From the NCBI RefSeq assembly GCF_000721705.1, contig NZ_JOJL01000029.1:124001-188000 (forward strand): DNA of 64,000 nt. Direction: 5' to 3'. The number at the start of each line of letters is the position of its first letter. Within the stretch, counting starts at the first letter, position 1. A program made the translations under genes and the position numbers. Source of the stretch: Actinoplanes subtropicus (GTDB lineage: Bacteria > Actinomycetota > Actinomycetes > Mycobacteriales > Micromonosporaceae). The notes under the pieces were generated by a model, which was not told the DNA's origin, did no database searches, and worked only from the letters and a program-made list of their open reading frames with translations. This document shows, piece after piece, positions 57,284-64,000 of this stretch.

Positions 57284-57733
57284 ATGACCATTGGTTCCGA
57301 CAACCTCAGCAACGGCTCCGCGACGGCGCAGGACCGGTTCAGCGGCGGGGTGAGCGCGTACCGGCAGAACCGGCGCGAGGCCGGGCTGTCCAGCGAATCC
57401 GGCGAGACCGAGCTGATGTCGCGGGCCGGCAGTTCCGGGCTGCCGACCCGGTCGCCCGGCCGGTCGCACAGCATCGAGCCGACCAGCGCGCTCGACCGGG
57501 CGGCCAAGCTGCCCTCCCTCGACCTGCACGGACTGACCGAGCCGGTCTTCCCGTCCTCCGGCTGGCCGGACTCGGGCTCGCAGTCGATGGCCGATCACCC
57601 GCTGCTGCGCGGGCTGCTCATGGAGCTGCCGGCGCGCGGGCAGCTCCCGCCGTCGGACTGGCTGGACCGGTGGTTCGAGGCGGCCCGCTCCATTCTCGAG
57701 CTGCTCTACGTGCAGGAAGCCAAGAAGAACTGA
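57284..57733 (+). CDS. Hypothetical protein with conserved-looking C-terminus
   Basis: 149 residues. The N-terminal ~90 are Ser/Gly/Thr-rich and probably disordered; the C-terminal HPLLRGLLMELPARGQLPP and DWLDRWFEAARSILELLY look folded and helical. No membrane segment. It is downstream of the DUF397 terminator and may be a separate small regulatory or development gene. Family not recognised. Confidence 0.65.
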   Translation: MTIGSDNLSNGSATAQDRFSGGVSAYRQNRREAGLSSESGETELMSRAGSSGLPTRSPGRSHSIEPTSALDRAAKLPSLDLHGLTEPVFPSSGWPDSGSQSMADHPLLRGLLMELPARGQLPPSDWLDRWFEAARSILELLYVQEAKKN

Positions 57734-57742
57734 GTCACCGCT

Positions 57743-58336
57743 TCACCGGGAGACGGGGACCCGGGGGCGGTTGCGGCCGATCGGGGCCAGCGCCAGCAGG
57801 CTCAGCCGGCTGTGGCGCACCGCGGCGCGCACGCCGATCACCACCACGGCCGCGCCCACCACGGTGATCGCGATGCCGGCCACGCCGGTCGCCGGAACCG
57901 CGACCAGCCGCGCCGCGATCGGCAGCCCGAGCAGCGCCGCCAGGGCGGTGACCTGCATCGGCACCAGAATGAGCGGGTGCGCGGCCGCCGCGCGCAGGGC
58001 CGGTGGCACCGGCGTCTGCGGCGCGGTCGCGAAGGCTCCGGCGCCGCGACGAACCTGACCGAGACGGCGTACGCCGAGGGTCAACACGATCAGGCCGGGC
58101 ACGGCCGGGAGCAGCGCGGCGGCCGGCGCCGCGGAGGAACCGGGCAGTATCCAGGTGACCAGCGGCACCGCGACGAACACGGCGGCGCCGGCCGCGACCA
58201 GCGCGGTCAGCGTGCCGGCCCGGCGGCGCAGCTCGCGCGCCGTCCGCGCGCGCGGCAGGGCGTCGGCGACCAGGCCGGCGGCGAGCCAGGCCACGGCGAG
58301 CGCGGCGACGAGGATGAGGTCCGCTGCGATGTCCAC
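57743..58336 (-). CDS. Small multi-pass membrane protein
   Basis: 197 residues with about five hydrophobic segments (LILVAALAVAWLAAGLVA, LTALVAAGAAVFVAVPLVTW, LLPAVPGLIVLTLGVRRLG, LILVPMQVTALAALLGLPI, IAITVVGAAVVVIGVRAAV). No transport or enzyme motif. It is 85 bp from the glycosyltransferase gene on the same strand. Function unknown. Confidence 0.72.
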   Translation of the reverse strand: MDIAADLILVAALAVAWLAAGLVADALPRARTARELRRRAGTLTALVAAGAAVFVAVPLVTWILPGSSAAPAAALLPAVPGLIVLTLGVRRLGQVRRGAGAFATAPQTPVPPALRAAAAHPLILVPMQVTALAALLGLPIAARLVAVPATGVAGIAITVVGAAVVVIGVRAAVRHSRLSLLALAPIGRNRPRVPVSR

Positions 58337-58420
58337 ATCGACAGCCTTCTCCGATGGCCGGTTTATCGAAACCGGGTTATCACCGGAGCCGCATGCGGGG
58401 GTGTCCCCCTAGGTGGCTGT

Positions 58421-59245
58421 TCATACGGCGAACTTGTCGACCGGCTCGGTGGCGGGCGGCGGGGGCGTGGCCTTCCACAGCCCGCTCTTCTGCGCGGCCA
58501 GCCGGGCCAGATACGCCGGGTTCAGCAGGACGTAGCGCCGCCAGAGGCGCTTGGGCTCGAGGCCGAGCCGCCACAGCCACTCGAGCGCGTACTTCTGCAT
58601 CCACGGCGGCGGGTTCTTCAGCAGGCCGGCGTGGTAGTCGAAGGCGGCGCCGACCGCGAGCAACGGCATGTCGAGGTGCGGGCGCATCGCGTACGTGAAG
58701 ACTTCCTGTCGCGGGCAGCCGAGTCCGACCAGGACGATGCGGGCGCCGGACGCCTTGATCCGCTCGGCGATCTCGATCGGCTCGCCGCTGTTCGAGGCGC
58801 GGAACTTGGACGCCTCGACGCCGGCGATCTTCAGACCGGGGAACATTCCCTCCAGGTTCGGCACGAGCCGTTCCAGGGTGGGCTCGGTCGACCCGTACAG
58901 ATAAATCGGAAGGCCCTCGGCGGCAGCCCGCTCGACCACCTTCAGCGTCAGCGTGGGCCCGTAGACGCGATCGGTCAGGCCCGCGCCGTGCACCAGGTTG
59001 AGCGCCCACCGCACCGGCTGCCCATCCGGGGTCACCAGATCGAAGGAGTTGAGCCGACCGTTATGCGCCCTGTCCTGCACGCCGGTCATGACTCCGTGCA
59101 CCGCCAGAGCCGTCACCGCGAACCCGCGCCGCTCCCGGGCAGCCTGCATGATCCGCTCGGTCGCATCCCGATAGTCGGTGACGTCGACCAGAACACCCAG
59201 AACACTGCGCTTTCCCTGCCCAACACCGGCACGCGCGACCGTCAC
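58421..59245 (-). CDS. WecG/TagA/CpsF family glycosyltransferase
   Basis: 274 residues. The family transfers N-acetylmannosamine(-uronate) or related sugars onto lipid carriers. Visible are the VTPDGQPVRWALNLV segment, YGSTEPTLERL and LVGLGCPRQEVF (GxPxQE) and WLWRLGLEPKRLWRRY at the C-terminus. No membrane segment, so it is peripheral on the cytoplasmic face. It is probably involved in teichoic acid or exopolysaccharide assembly; no polysaccharide cluster is adjacent. Confidence 0.93.
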   Translation of the reverse strand: MTVARAGVGQGKRSVLGVLVDVTDYRDATERIMQAARERRGFAVTALAVHGVMTGVQDRAHNGRLNSFDLVTPDGQPVRWALNLVHGAGLTDRVYGPTLTLKVVERAAAEGLPIYLYGSTEPTLERLVPNLEGMFPGLKIAGVEASKFRASNSGEPIEIAERIKASGARIVLVGLGCPRQEVFTYAMRPHLDMPLLAVGAAFDYHAGLLKNPPPWMQKYALEWLWRLGLEPKRLWRRYVLLNPAYLARLAAQKSGLWKATPPPPATEPVDKFAV

Positions 59246-59560
59246 AACGACAACACTCCAAGGATCCGAGACCAGAAGCCAGCAGCGAGCCTAGCCCGCC
59301 ACCTCAACCCACCAGCAATTTCACCGGTACCCCCGAGCCACGTCAGCCTCCCGGATCCCCCACCCCAAACACAACCCCAAACCCCCTAAGTAACAAAAAT
59401 CACCCAACGCCCGCTGCATCACGCTGTCGCCCGATTTGCGTACACATCGGGCCGGGGTCACCCGTACTGTTAGACAAGCGTGACCAACAACGAAAGAGTG
59501 ACCACAACGCAATGCCACACGGGCACTTTGGCGAGCGAAGCGAAGCCCAACCCCGCCCAG

Positions 59561-59644
59561 CCACCCACTCAGCGTGACGTGACGCACCGTGGGGGTTTCA
59601 GGGGGCTCGGCCCCCTGAGCAGATATGACCGAGGGCCCCGGTCC
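59561..59644 (-). repeat. 84-bp direct repeat, copy A, with palindrome core
   Basis: Identical to 59695-59778. On the reverse strand it reads GGTCATATCTGCTC, then the palindrome with core GGGGGCCGAGCCCCC (59599-59617), then GAAACCCCCACGG, the same order as copies at 14466 and 24144. Confidence 0.9.
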
Positions 59645-59671
59645 GCGCTTTTTGCGGACAAGGGCCCCCGG
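59629..59671 (-). terminator. Terminator-like hairpin of the tRNA-Leu remnant unit
   Basis: On the plus strand GGGCCC..GTCCGC pairs with GCGGAC..GGGCCC around GCTTTTT; on the reverse strand the loop is AAAAAGC, as in the tRNA-Ile terminator. Confidence 0.65.
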
Positions 59672-59694
59672 CACTGCGGACAAGGGCCCCCGGT

Positions 59695-59778
59695 CCACCC
59701 ACTCAGCGTGACGTGACGCACCGTGGGGGTTTCAGGGGGCTCGGCCCCCTGAGCAGATATGACCGAGGGCCCCGGTCC
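59695..59778 (-). repeat. 84-bp direct repeat, copy B, abutting the tRNA-Leu fragment
   Basis: Exact copy of 59561-59644 (offset 134 bp), with palindrome core at 59733-59751. Its right boundary at 59778 is immediately next to the tRNA fragment at 59779. Confidence 0.9.
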
Positions 59779-59811
59779 AACCGTGCGCGTCTGCCATTCC
59801 GCCACATCCCC
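59779..59811 (-). pseudogene. Truncated tRNA-Leu (5' half only)
   Basis: The reverse strand reads GGGGATG, TGGCGGAATGGCAGACGCG and CACGGTT: acceptor 5' strand, class II tRNA-Leu D-arm and the 5' half of the anticodon arm. It breaks within the anticodon loop; the following bases come from copy B of the repeat and cannot complete the stem. No variable arm, T-arm or 3' acceptor is present. Confidence 0.75.
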
Positions 59812-60031
59812 GTGGCAAAGTTGGCTGCTGGGCCAACTTCTTGTTACTGGCTGCGACAGACTACGCTGTCGCACGTCACCAAGCGAGTTGTTAACGCCCG
59901 CGACGCCAGGGAAGACTAGCACGGCGTTAGCGGGGGTCATACGAGGGTCGAGAAGTGCCGGCGGCTGCGAGCTACAGATGCGCGAGCGGCTGCCGGATAC
60001 CATCATGTCCTCGGAAGCCGAGGAGGAGCCG

Positions 60032-60793
60032 GTGAGCGTGCTGCAGCGCTTTGAGAAGCGATTGGAAGGCCTGGTCGAAGGGGCCTTCGCCAAGGTGTTC
60101 AAGGGTGTCGTGCACCCTGTGGAGATTCTGAATGCCATGCAGCGGGAGGCCGAGGCACACAAGGCCATCCTCGCCGGTGGCCGCACGCTGGTGCCCAACC
60201 GCTACGTGATCGATCTCTCGCCCTATGACCACAGCCGGCTGGCGCCGTACGCGGCCGCGCTCGCCCAGGAGCTGGCCCAGTCGCAGGCCGAGTTCATCGG
60301 CGAGCAGGCGTGGACGGTCTACGGCGATGTGATCGTCGAGATCGAGCGGGGCGAGGGCCTGGATACGGGCATGTTCCGGGTGACCGCCGAGGTCTACACC
60401 GGCGGCGAGGTCGCCCCGGTGCAGCAGCCGGCGTACGACGCGGGTCCGCAGTACCCGCCGTACGACCAGCAGCATCACGGTGGTTACCAGCAGCACGGCG
60501 GGCCGAACGGCCGCAGTGTGGGCCTGGTGTCCGGGGACGGCCGGACGTATCCGTTGCAGATGGGCTCGACCGTGATCGGCCGTGGCGATCAGGCGAATCT
60601 CCGCCTGCCCGACGTCGGCATCTCGCGGCGACACGCCCGTCTGGACTACGACGGCAACCAGGTGGTGCTGACCGATCTGGGCTCGACGAACGGCACGATG
60701 GTGAACGGCCAGCGGGTCTCCGCCGTGGCGCTCAACCCGGGCGACATGATCCAGCTGGGCACCACGACGCTGACGTTCCGAGTGGACGGCTAG
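60032..60793 (+). CDS. fhaA: FhaA-like protein (DUF3662 plus FHA domain)
   Basis: 253 residues from GTG 60032, chosen for AGGAGGAG four bases upstream; the open frame further back runs through repeat DNA. The N-terminal DUF3662 domain (SVLQRFEKRLEGLVEGAF) is followed by a Gln/Tyr/Pro/Gly-rich linker and a C-terminal FHA domain (STVIGRGDQANLRL, ISRRHARLDY, LGSTNGTMVNG). FHA domains bind phosphothreonine; in mycobacteria FhaA docks on CwlM and MviN phosphorylated by PknB. It heads the fhaA-fhaB-pstP-rodA operon. Confidence 0.94.
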   Translation: MSVLQRFEKRLEGLVEGAFAKVFKGVVHPVEILNAMQREAEAHKAILAGGRTLVPNRYVIDLSPYDHSRLAPYAAALAQELAQSQAEFIGEQAWTVYGDVIVEIERGEGLDTGMFRVTAEVYTGGEVAPVQQPAYDAGPQYPPYDQQHHGGYQQHGGPNGRSVGLVSGDGRTYPLQMGSTVIGRGDQANLRLPDVGISRRHARLDYDGNQVVLTDLGSTNGTMVNGQRVSAVALNPGDMIQLGTTTLTFRVDG

Positions 60794-60798
60794 GCACC

Positions 60799-61281
60799 TT
60801 GCCCGAATTCGTCCTCACCGTCGCCCGGTTCGGCTTCCTCATCCTCCTGTGGATCTTCGTGTTCACGGTGGTGGGAGTGATCCGACGGGATCTCTTCGCG
60901 GGGGTCCGGTCCAAGAACATCGTCGCCAGCCCTCGGGGGGTGGGTGGCGCGGTGACTCAGGGCCGGCCGGCGAAGGTGAAGCGCGGTAAGGCCGCACGAC
61001 AACTCGTGGTGACGGCCGGCCAGTTGGCCGGCACCCGCATCACGCTGGGTGATCTCCCGATCACTATCGGCCGGGCGGAGGATTCCACGCTCGTCATCAC
61101 CGACGACTTCGCCTCGGCCCGGCATGCCCGGATCGTGCCGCGTGACGGTCAGTGGTTCGTCGAGGATCTCGGCTCGACGAACGGCACTTACCTCGATCGC
61201 GGTAAGGTCTCCGGACCGACTCCCGTCCCCCTTGGCGTTCCGATCCGCATCGGGCGCACATCTCTTGAGTTACGGCCATGA
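60799..61281 (+). CDS. fhaB: FhaB-like membrane FHA protein (FipA)
   Basis: 160 residues from TTG 60799 (MPEFVLTVARFGFLILLWIF): one N-terminal membrane helix, then a basic linker and a C-terminal FHA domain (PITIGRAEDSTLVI, SARHARIVPRDGQ, LGSTNGTYLDRG). In mycobacteria FhaB/FipA is phosphorylated by PknA/B and bridges to division proteins. It is 5 bp after fhaA; its stop overlaps pstP by 4 bp. Confidence 0.93.
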   Translation: MPEFVLTVARFGFLILLWIFVFTVVGVIRRDLFAGVRSKNIVASPRGVGGAVTQGRPAKVKRGKAARQLVVTAGQLAGTRITLGDLPITIGRAEDSTLVITDDFASARHARIVPRDGQWFVEDLGSTNGTYLDRGKVSGPTPVPLGVPIRIGRTSLELRP

Positions 61282-62660
61282 CCCTGACCCTGCGCTATGC
61301 CGCTCAGAGCGACCGCGGTCTGATCCGGGACCTGAACCAGGACTCCGTCTACGCCGGGCCGCGGCTTCTTGCTGTCGCCGACGGCATGGGCGGGATGGCA
61401 GCCGGCGACGTCGCTTCCAATATCGTCATCGCCGCGATGGCGCCGCTCGACGAGGACGTCCCGGGGGACGCCCTGGTCGACGCGCTGCGCCACGCCGTCG
61501 GCCAGGCCAACCAGCATCTGCGCGACACCGTCGACGCGAACCCGCAGCTGGAAGGCATGGGCACCACGCTCACCGCGGTGCTCTTCTCGGGCAGCAAGTT
61601 CGGCATGGTGCACATCGGCGACAGCCGGGCGTACCTGCTGCGCCGGAACGAGTTCGCCCAGATCACCAAGGACGACACGTACGTCCAGATGCTGGTCGAC
61701 GAGGGCCGGGTGAGCCCGGAGGAGGCGAGCAGCCATCCGCAGCGGTCCCTGCTGACCCGCGCGCTGGACGGCCGCGACATCGACCCGGAGTACTCGGTTC
61801 GCCAGGTGCTCGCCGGCGACCGCTACCTGATCTGCAGCGACGGCCTCTCCGGCGTGGTCAGCGCGGACACGATCGCGCAGAGCATGCGCGAGCTGGCCGA
61901 CCCGCAGGCGTGCGTCGAGCGGCTGGTGCAGCTGGCGCTGCGCGGTGGCGGCCCCGACAACATCACGGTGGTGATCGCGGACGCCATCGACACCGACATC
62001 ATGGAGCAGGCGCCGATCGTGGGTGGCGCGGCCGCCATCGACCGGGGCAACACCACGGTGGCGGATTCCTCGACCTCGGCCGCCCGCGCGGCGGCGCTGC
62101 AGGCCCCGCGCCCGGCGCAGCCGGCCCAGCCGGAGAACGACGGCTACGAGCCGGAGCCGGAACCGACCGGTCACCCGGTCCGGACCAGCCTGCTCGTGGT
62201 GTTGCTGCTGGCGGTGCTCGGCGGCGGCCTGTGGCTGGGCTACCGCTACACGCAGGACCAGTACTACGTGGGTGCCACCGACGCCGGCCAGATCGCGATC
62301 TTCCGGGGCGTGCCCGGGCAGATCGCCGGGCTCGACCTGTCCAAGGTCAACGAGACCAGTCCGGCGCGCCTGCAGGACCTCACCGCCGTCGCGCAGGAGC
62401 GGGTCAAGCAGGGCATCCACGCGGAGAGCCGGTCCGAGGCGGCGCAGACGCTCTCCGAGCTGACCGCCGACAACCCGTCCAACCCGAACCTCAAGCCGCT
62501 GTGCACGGCACCGTCCGCGACGCCGACCGCGCCGGCCGGCAGCGCGCCCACCGTGCACACCTCGTCGGCGCCCGCCACACTGGCCGGGACGCCGTCCGTT
62601 CAGGCGTCCGGGAGCGCCCCATCCGCGGACGATGCGGACGGGTGCCGGACCGTCAACTGA
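61278..62660 (+). CDS. pstP: PP2C-family serine/threonine phosphatase PstP
   Basis: 460 residues. The N-terminal PP2C domain (about 1-240) has VADGMGGMAAGDVAS, HIGDSRAYLLR, CSDGLSGVV and PDNITVVIAD. A membrane helix near residue 300 (LLVVLLLAVLGGGLWLGY) separates it from an extracellular domain with a Thr/Pro/Ser-rich tail. It dephosphorylates PknA/PknB and their targets in the cell-wall and division pathway. The ATG overlaps the fhaB stop. Confidence 0.95.
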   Translation: MTLTLRYAAQSDRGLIRDLNQDSVYAGPRLLAVADGMGGMAAGDVASNIVIAAMAPLDEDVPGDALVDALRHAVGQANQHLRDTVDANPQLEGMGTTLTAVLFSGSKFGMVHIGDSRAYLLRRNEFAQITKDDTYVQMLVDEGRVSPEEASSHPQRSLLTRALDGRDIDPEYSVRQVLAGDRYLICSDGLSGVVSADTIAQSMRELADPQACVERLVQLALRGGGPDNITVVIADAIDTDIMEQAPIVGGAAAIDRGNTTVADSSTSAARAAALQAPRPAQPAQPENDGYEPEPEPTGHPVRTSLLVVLLLAVLGGGLWLGYRYTQDQYYVGATDAGQIAIFRGVPGQIAGLDLSKVNETSPARLQDLTAVAQERVKQGIHAESRSEAAQTLSELTADNPSNPNLKPLCTAPSATPTAPAGSAPTVHTSSAPATLAGTPSVQASGSAPSADDADGCRTVN

Positions 62661-62688
62661 CCGTCGCTCGACAACGTCTGGGGATGTC

Positions 62689-64000
62689 TTGACCGCGCCC
62701 GCCGTACCGGCCCCTTCGCCCGCCTCCACGGGTGAGATGTCGCGTATCCCGGGAATGAAGACCCACCGCAACGCCGAGCTGGGTCTGCTCGCGTTCGCCA
62801 TGATCCTGGTGGCGATCTACGCCGCCACGGTCGAGGCGAACCAGTTCAACACGATCCACCCCACCTTCTGGATCCCCGCGGCGCTGCTGCTCACGCTGTT
62901 CATCGGGCTGCACTTCGTGGTGCGCTTCACCGCGCCGTACGCGGACCCGGTGCTCCTGCCGGCGGTGGCCCTGATCAACGGGCTGGGCGTGAGCTTCCTG
63001 CGCCGGTTGGACATCGCCCGTGCGATCGCGAACAAGAAGCCGACCCCGGGGTGGTTCGAGGGCACCAGCGGCCACCAGTTGGAGTGGACGCTCGCCGCGC
63101 TGATCCTGGCCGCGGTGCTGCTACTGGTCGTCCGGGATCACAAGGTGGTCTCCCGGTACGCGTACACCCTCGGCCTGGTCGGCATCGTGCTGGTGATGGT
63201 GCCGGCCGTGCTGCCGAGCAGCCTCTCCGAGGTCAACGGCGCGAAGCTGTGGATCAAGCTGGGCGCGTTCTCGATCCAGCCCGGTGAGTTCGCGAAGCTG
63301 GCGCTGGTCTCCTTCTTCGCCTACTACCTGGTGCGCAAGCGCGAGGTGCTCTCGCTGGCCAGCCGCCGCTTCCTCGGCATCGACTTCCCGCGCGGCCGCG
63401 ACCTCGGCCCGGTCGTCACGGTCTGGCTGCTCAGCCTCCTGGTCCTGGTCTTCGAGAAGGACCTGGGCACCGCGCTGCTGTATTTCGGCCTCTTCGTGGT
63501 GACGCTGTACGTGGCGACCGAGCGGGCCAGCTGGCTGATCATCGGTCTGGTGCTGTTCTTCGGCGGTGTCTACGTCGCCTACCTGCTGGGTGCGGCGGTC
63601 GGCGGCCCGTTCCAGAACTTCTACGACCGTGCCTCGATCTGGCTGGACCCGTTCGCGCAGGCCAATTACAACAAGCCCATCGGCGGCAGCTACCAGCTGG
63701 TGCAGGGGCTGCTGGCGCTGGGCACGGGCGGGCTGTTCGGCTCCGGGCCGGGCGCCGGCTCGCCGGGTCTGGTGCCGGCAGTGCGTACCGACTTCATCTT
63801 CGCCGGCATGGGCGAGGAGATCGGCCTGTTCGGCCTGTCCGCGCTGCTGGTCTGCTACCTGCTGATCGTCGAGCGCGGGCTGCGCGCGGCGCTGAACGTC
63901 CGCGACTCGTTCGGCAAGCTCGTCGCCGGCGGCCTCGCGTTCACGCTGGGTTTGCAGGTCTTCGTCATCCTGGGTGGCATCACCGGACTCATTCCGCTCA
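62689..64000 (+). CDS. rodA: RodA/FtsW-type SEDS peptidoglycan polymerase (3' end outside window)
   Basis: At least 437 residues, open to the window end. Start TTG 62689 with GGGGATG upstream. Multi-span SEDS protein with the conserved WIKLGAFSIQPGEFAKL, FEKDLGTALLYFGLF and NYNKPIGGSYQLVQGLLALGTGG segments. SEDS proteins polymerise glycan strands from lipid II, here with the class B PBP (PbpA) usually encoded next. It lies 28 bp after pstP. Confidence 0.94.
   Translation, partial: MTAPAVPAPSPASTGEMSRIPGMKTHRNAELGLLAFAMILVAIYAATVEANQFNTIHPTFWIPAALLLTLFIGLHFVVRFTAPYADPVLLPAVALINGLGVSFLRRLDIARAIANKKPTPGWFEGTSGHQLEWTLAALILAAVLLLVVRDHKVVSRYAYTLGLVGIVLVMVPAVLPSSLSEVNGAKLWIKLGAFSIQPGEFAKLALVSFFAYYLVRKREVLSLASRRFLGIDFPRGRDLGPVVTVWLLSLLVLVFEKDLGTALLYFGLFVVTLYVATERASWLIIGLVLFFGGVYVAYLLGAAVGGPFQNFYDRASIWLDPFAQANYNKPIGGSYQLVQGLLALGTGGLFGSGPGAGSPGLVPAVRTDFIFAGMGEEIGLFGLSALLVCYLLIVERGLRAALNVRDSFGKLVAGGLAFTLGLQVFVILGGITGLIPL

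Larger units (their letters stand above)
59246..60031. other. Intergenic region with direct repeats and tRNA-Leu remnant
   Basis: About 790 bp with no gene. It holds an 84-bp direct repeat in two copies, a terminator-like hairpin, a 5' tRNA-Leu fragment, and two further inverted repeats, AAGTTGGC/GGCCAACTT at about 59818-59840 and TGCGACAG/CTGTCGCA at 59852-59859 and 59865-59872, before fhaA. The latter could be an operator. Confidence 0.7.

Noticed and set aside
59759..60031. Upstream extension of fhaA into repeat DNA
   Set aside because: It would translate the 84-bp repeat and tRNA remnant; GTG 60032 has a strong ribosome binding site and matches the FhaA N-terminus.
59569..60198. Reverse-strand open frame over tRNA-Leu remnant and repeats
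   Set aside because: The protein-like sequence is a translation of tRNA and repeat DNA, a known artefact of tRNA-Leu regions.

Overview
The window is high-GC actinobacterial DNA around the chromosomal replication origin. The order dnaA, oriC, dnaN, gnd, recF, DUF721 (DciA-like), gyrB, gyrA, DUF3566, tRNA-Ile, DLW-39, tRNA-Ala and the terminal fhaA-fhaB-pstP-rodA cluster is typical of Actinomycetes. A long multi-repeat chaplin, a WhiJ-like (DUF5753)/DUF397 pair and the overall gene content suggest Micromonosporaceae, probably an Actinoplanes-like organism; that genus assignment is inference.

Layout. 1-14.3 kb: replication and topology genes, with an origin rich in DnaA boxes (1404-2321) and a 420-residue homing-endonuclease-type intein inserted just after the catalytic tyrosine of GyrA. 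14.3-24.1 kb: tRNA-Ile, DLW-39 and tRNA-Ala, followed by a 9.3-kb element integrated in the 3' end of tRNA-Ala and bounded by 27-bp direct repeats (14788-14814 and 24067-24093). The element carries a tyrosine integrase, an excisionase, a primase-polymerase, a RecA-like ATPase, a zinc-ribbon protein, an HNH nuclease, small unknown proteins, and an HTH protein with a Nudix-like box. No TraB-type translocase is visible. Its non-coding DNA, and parts of its coding DNA, consist of consecutive blocks that each repeat a different short word in both orientations. This is the most unusual structure in the window.

24.3-39.1 kb: housekeeping and stress genes: Nudix, cyclopropane-fatty-acid synthase, a DUF6461-like lipoprotein, an SDR-like protein, YbaK deacylase, a proS-CBS-sufE-dsbA-like operon, SGNH hydrolase, thiosulfate sulfurtransferase, and an HSP90-TPR gene pair. 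A parS-like site lies at 29446-29459.

39.1-47.5 kb: a leucine/isovalerate degradation set in two transcription units (TetR, biotin carboxylase and HMG-CoA lyase; then carboxyltransferase and acyl-CoA dehydrogenase). Both are preceded by the same 14-base operator-like word and are separated by a secreted protein gene and a four-repeat chaplin.

47.6-59.2 kb: a STAND-type regulator, a divergent MarR/YceI pair, a glutamate-cysteine ligase family protein, membrane and PASTA proteins, the DUF5753/DUF397 pair and a WecG/TagA glycosyltransferase. 59.2-60.0 kb holds an 84-bp direct repeat abutting a broken tRNA-Leu. 60.0-64.0 kb is the start of the FHA/phosphatase/RodA cell-wall signalling operon; rodA runs off the window.

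A palindromic repeat with core GGGGGCCGAGCCCCC occurs four times, each time downstream of a tRNA gene or tRNA remnant and in the same orientation relative to it.
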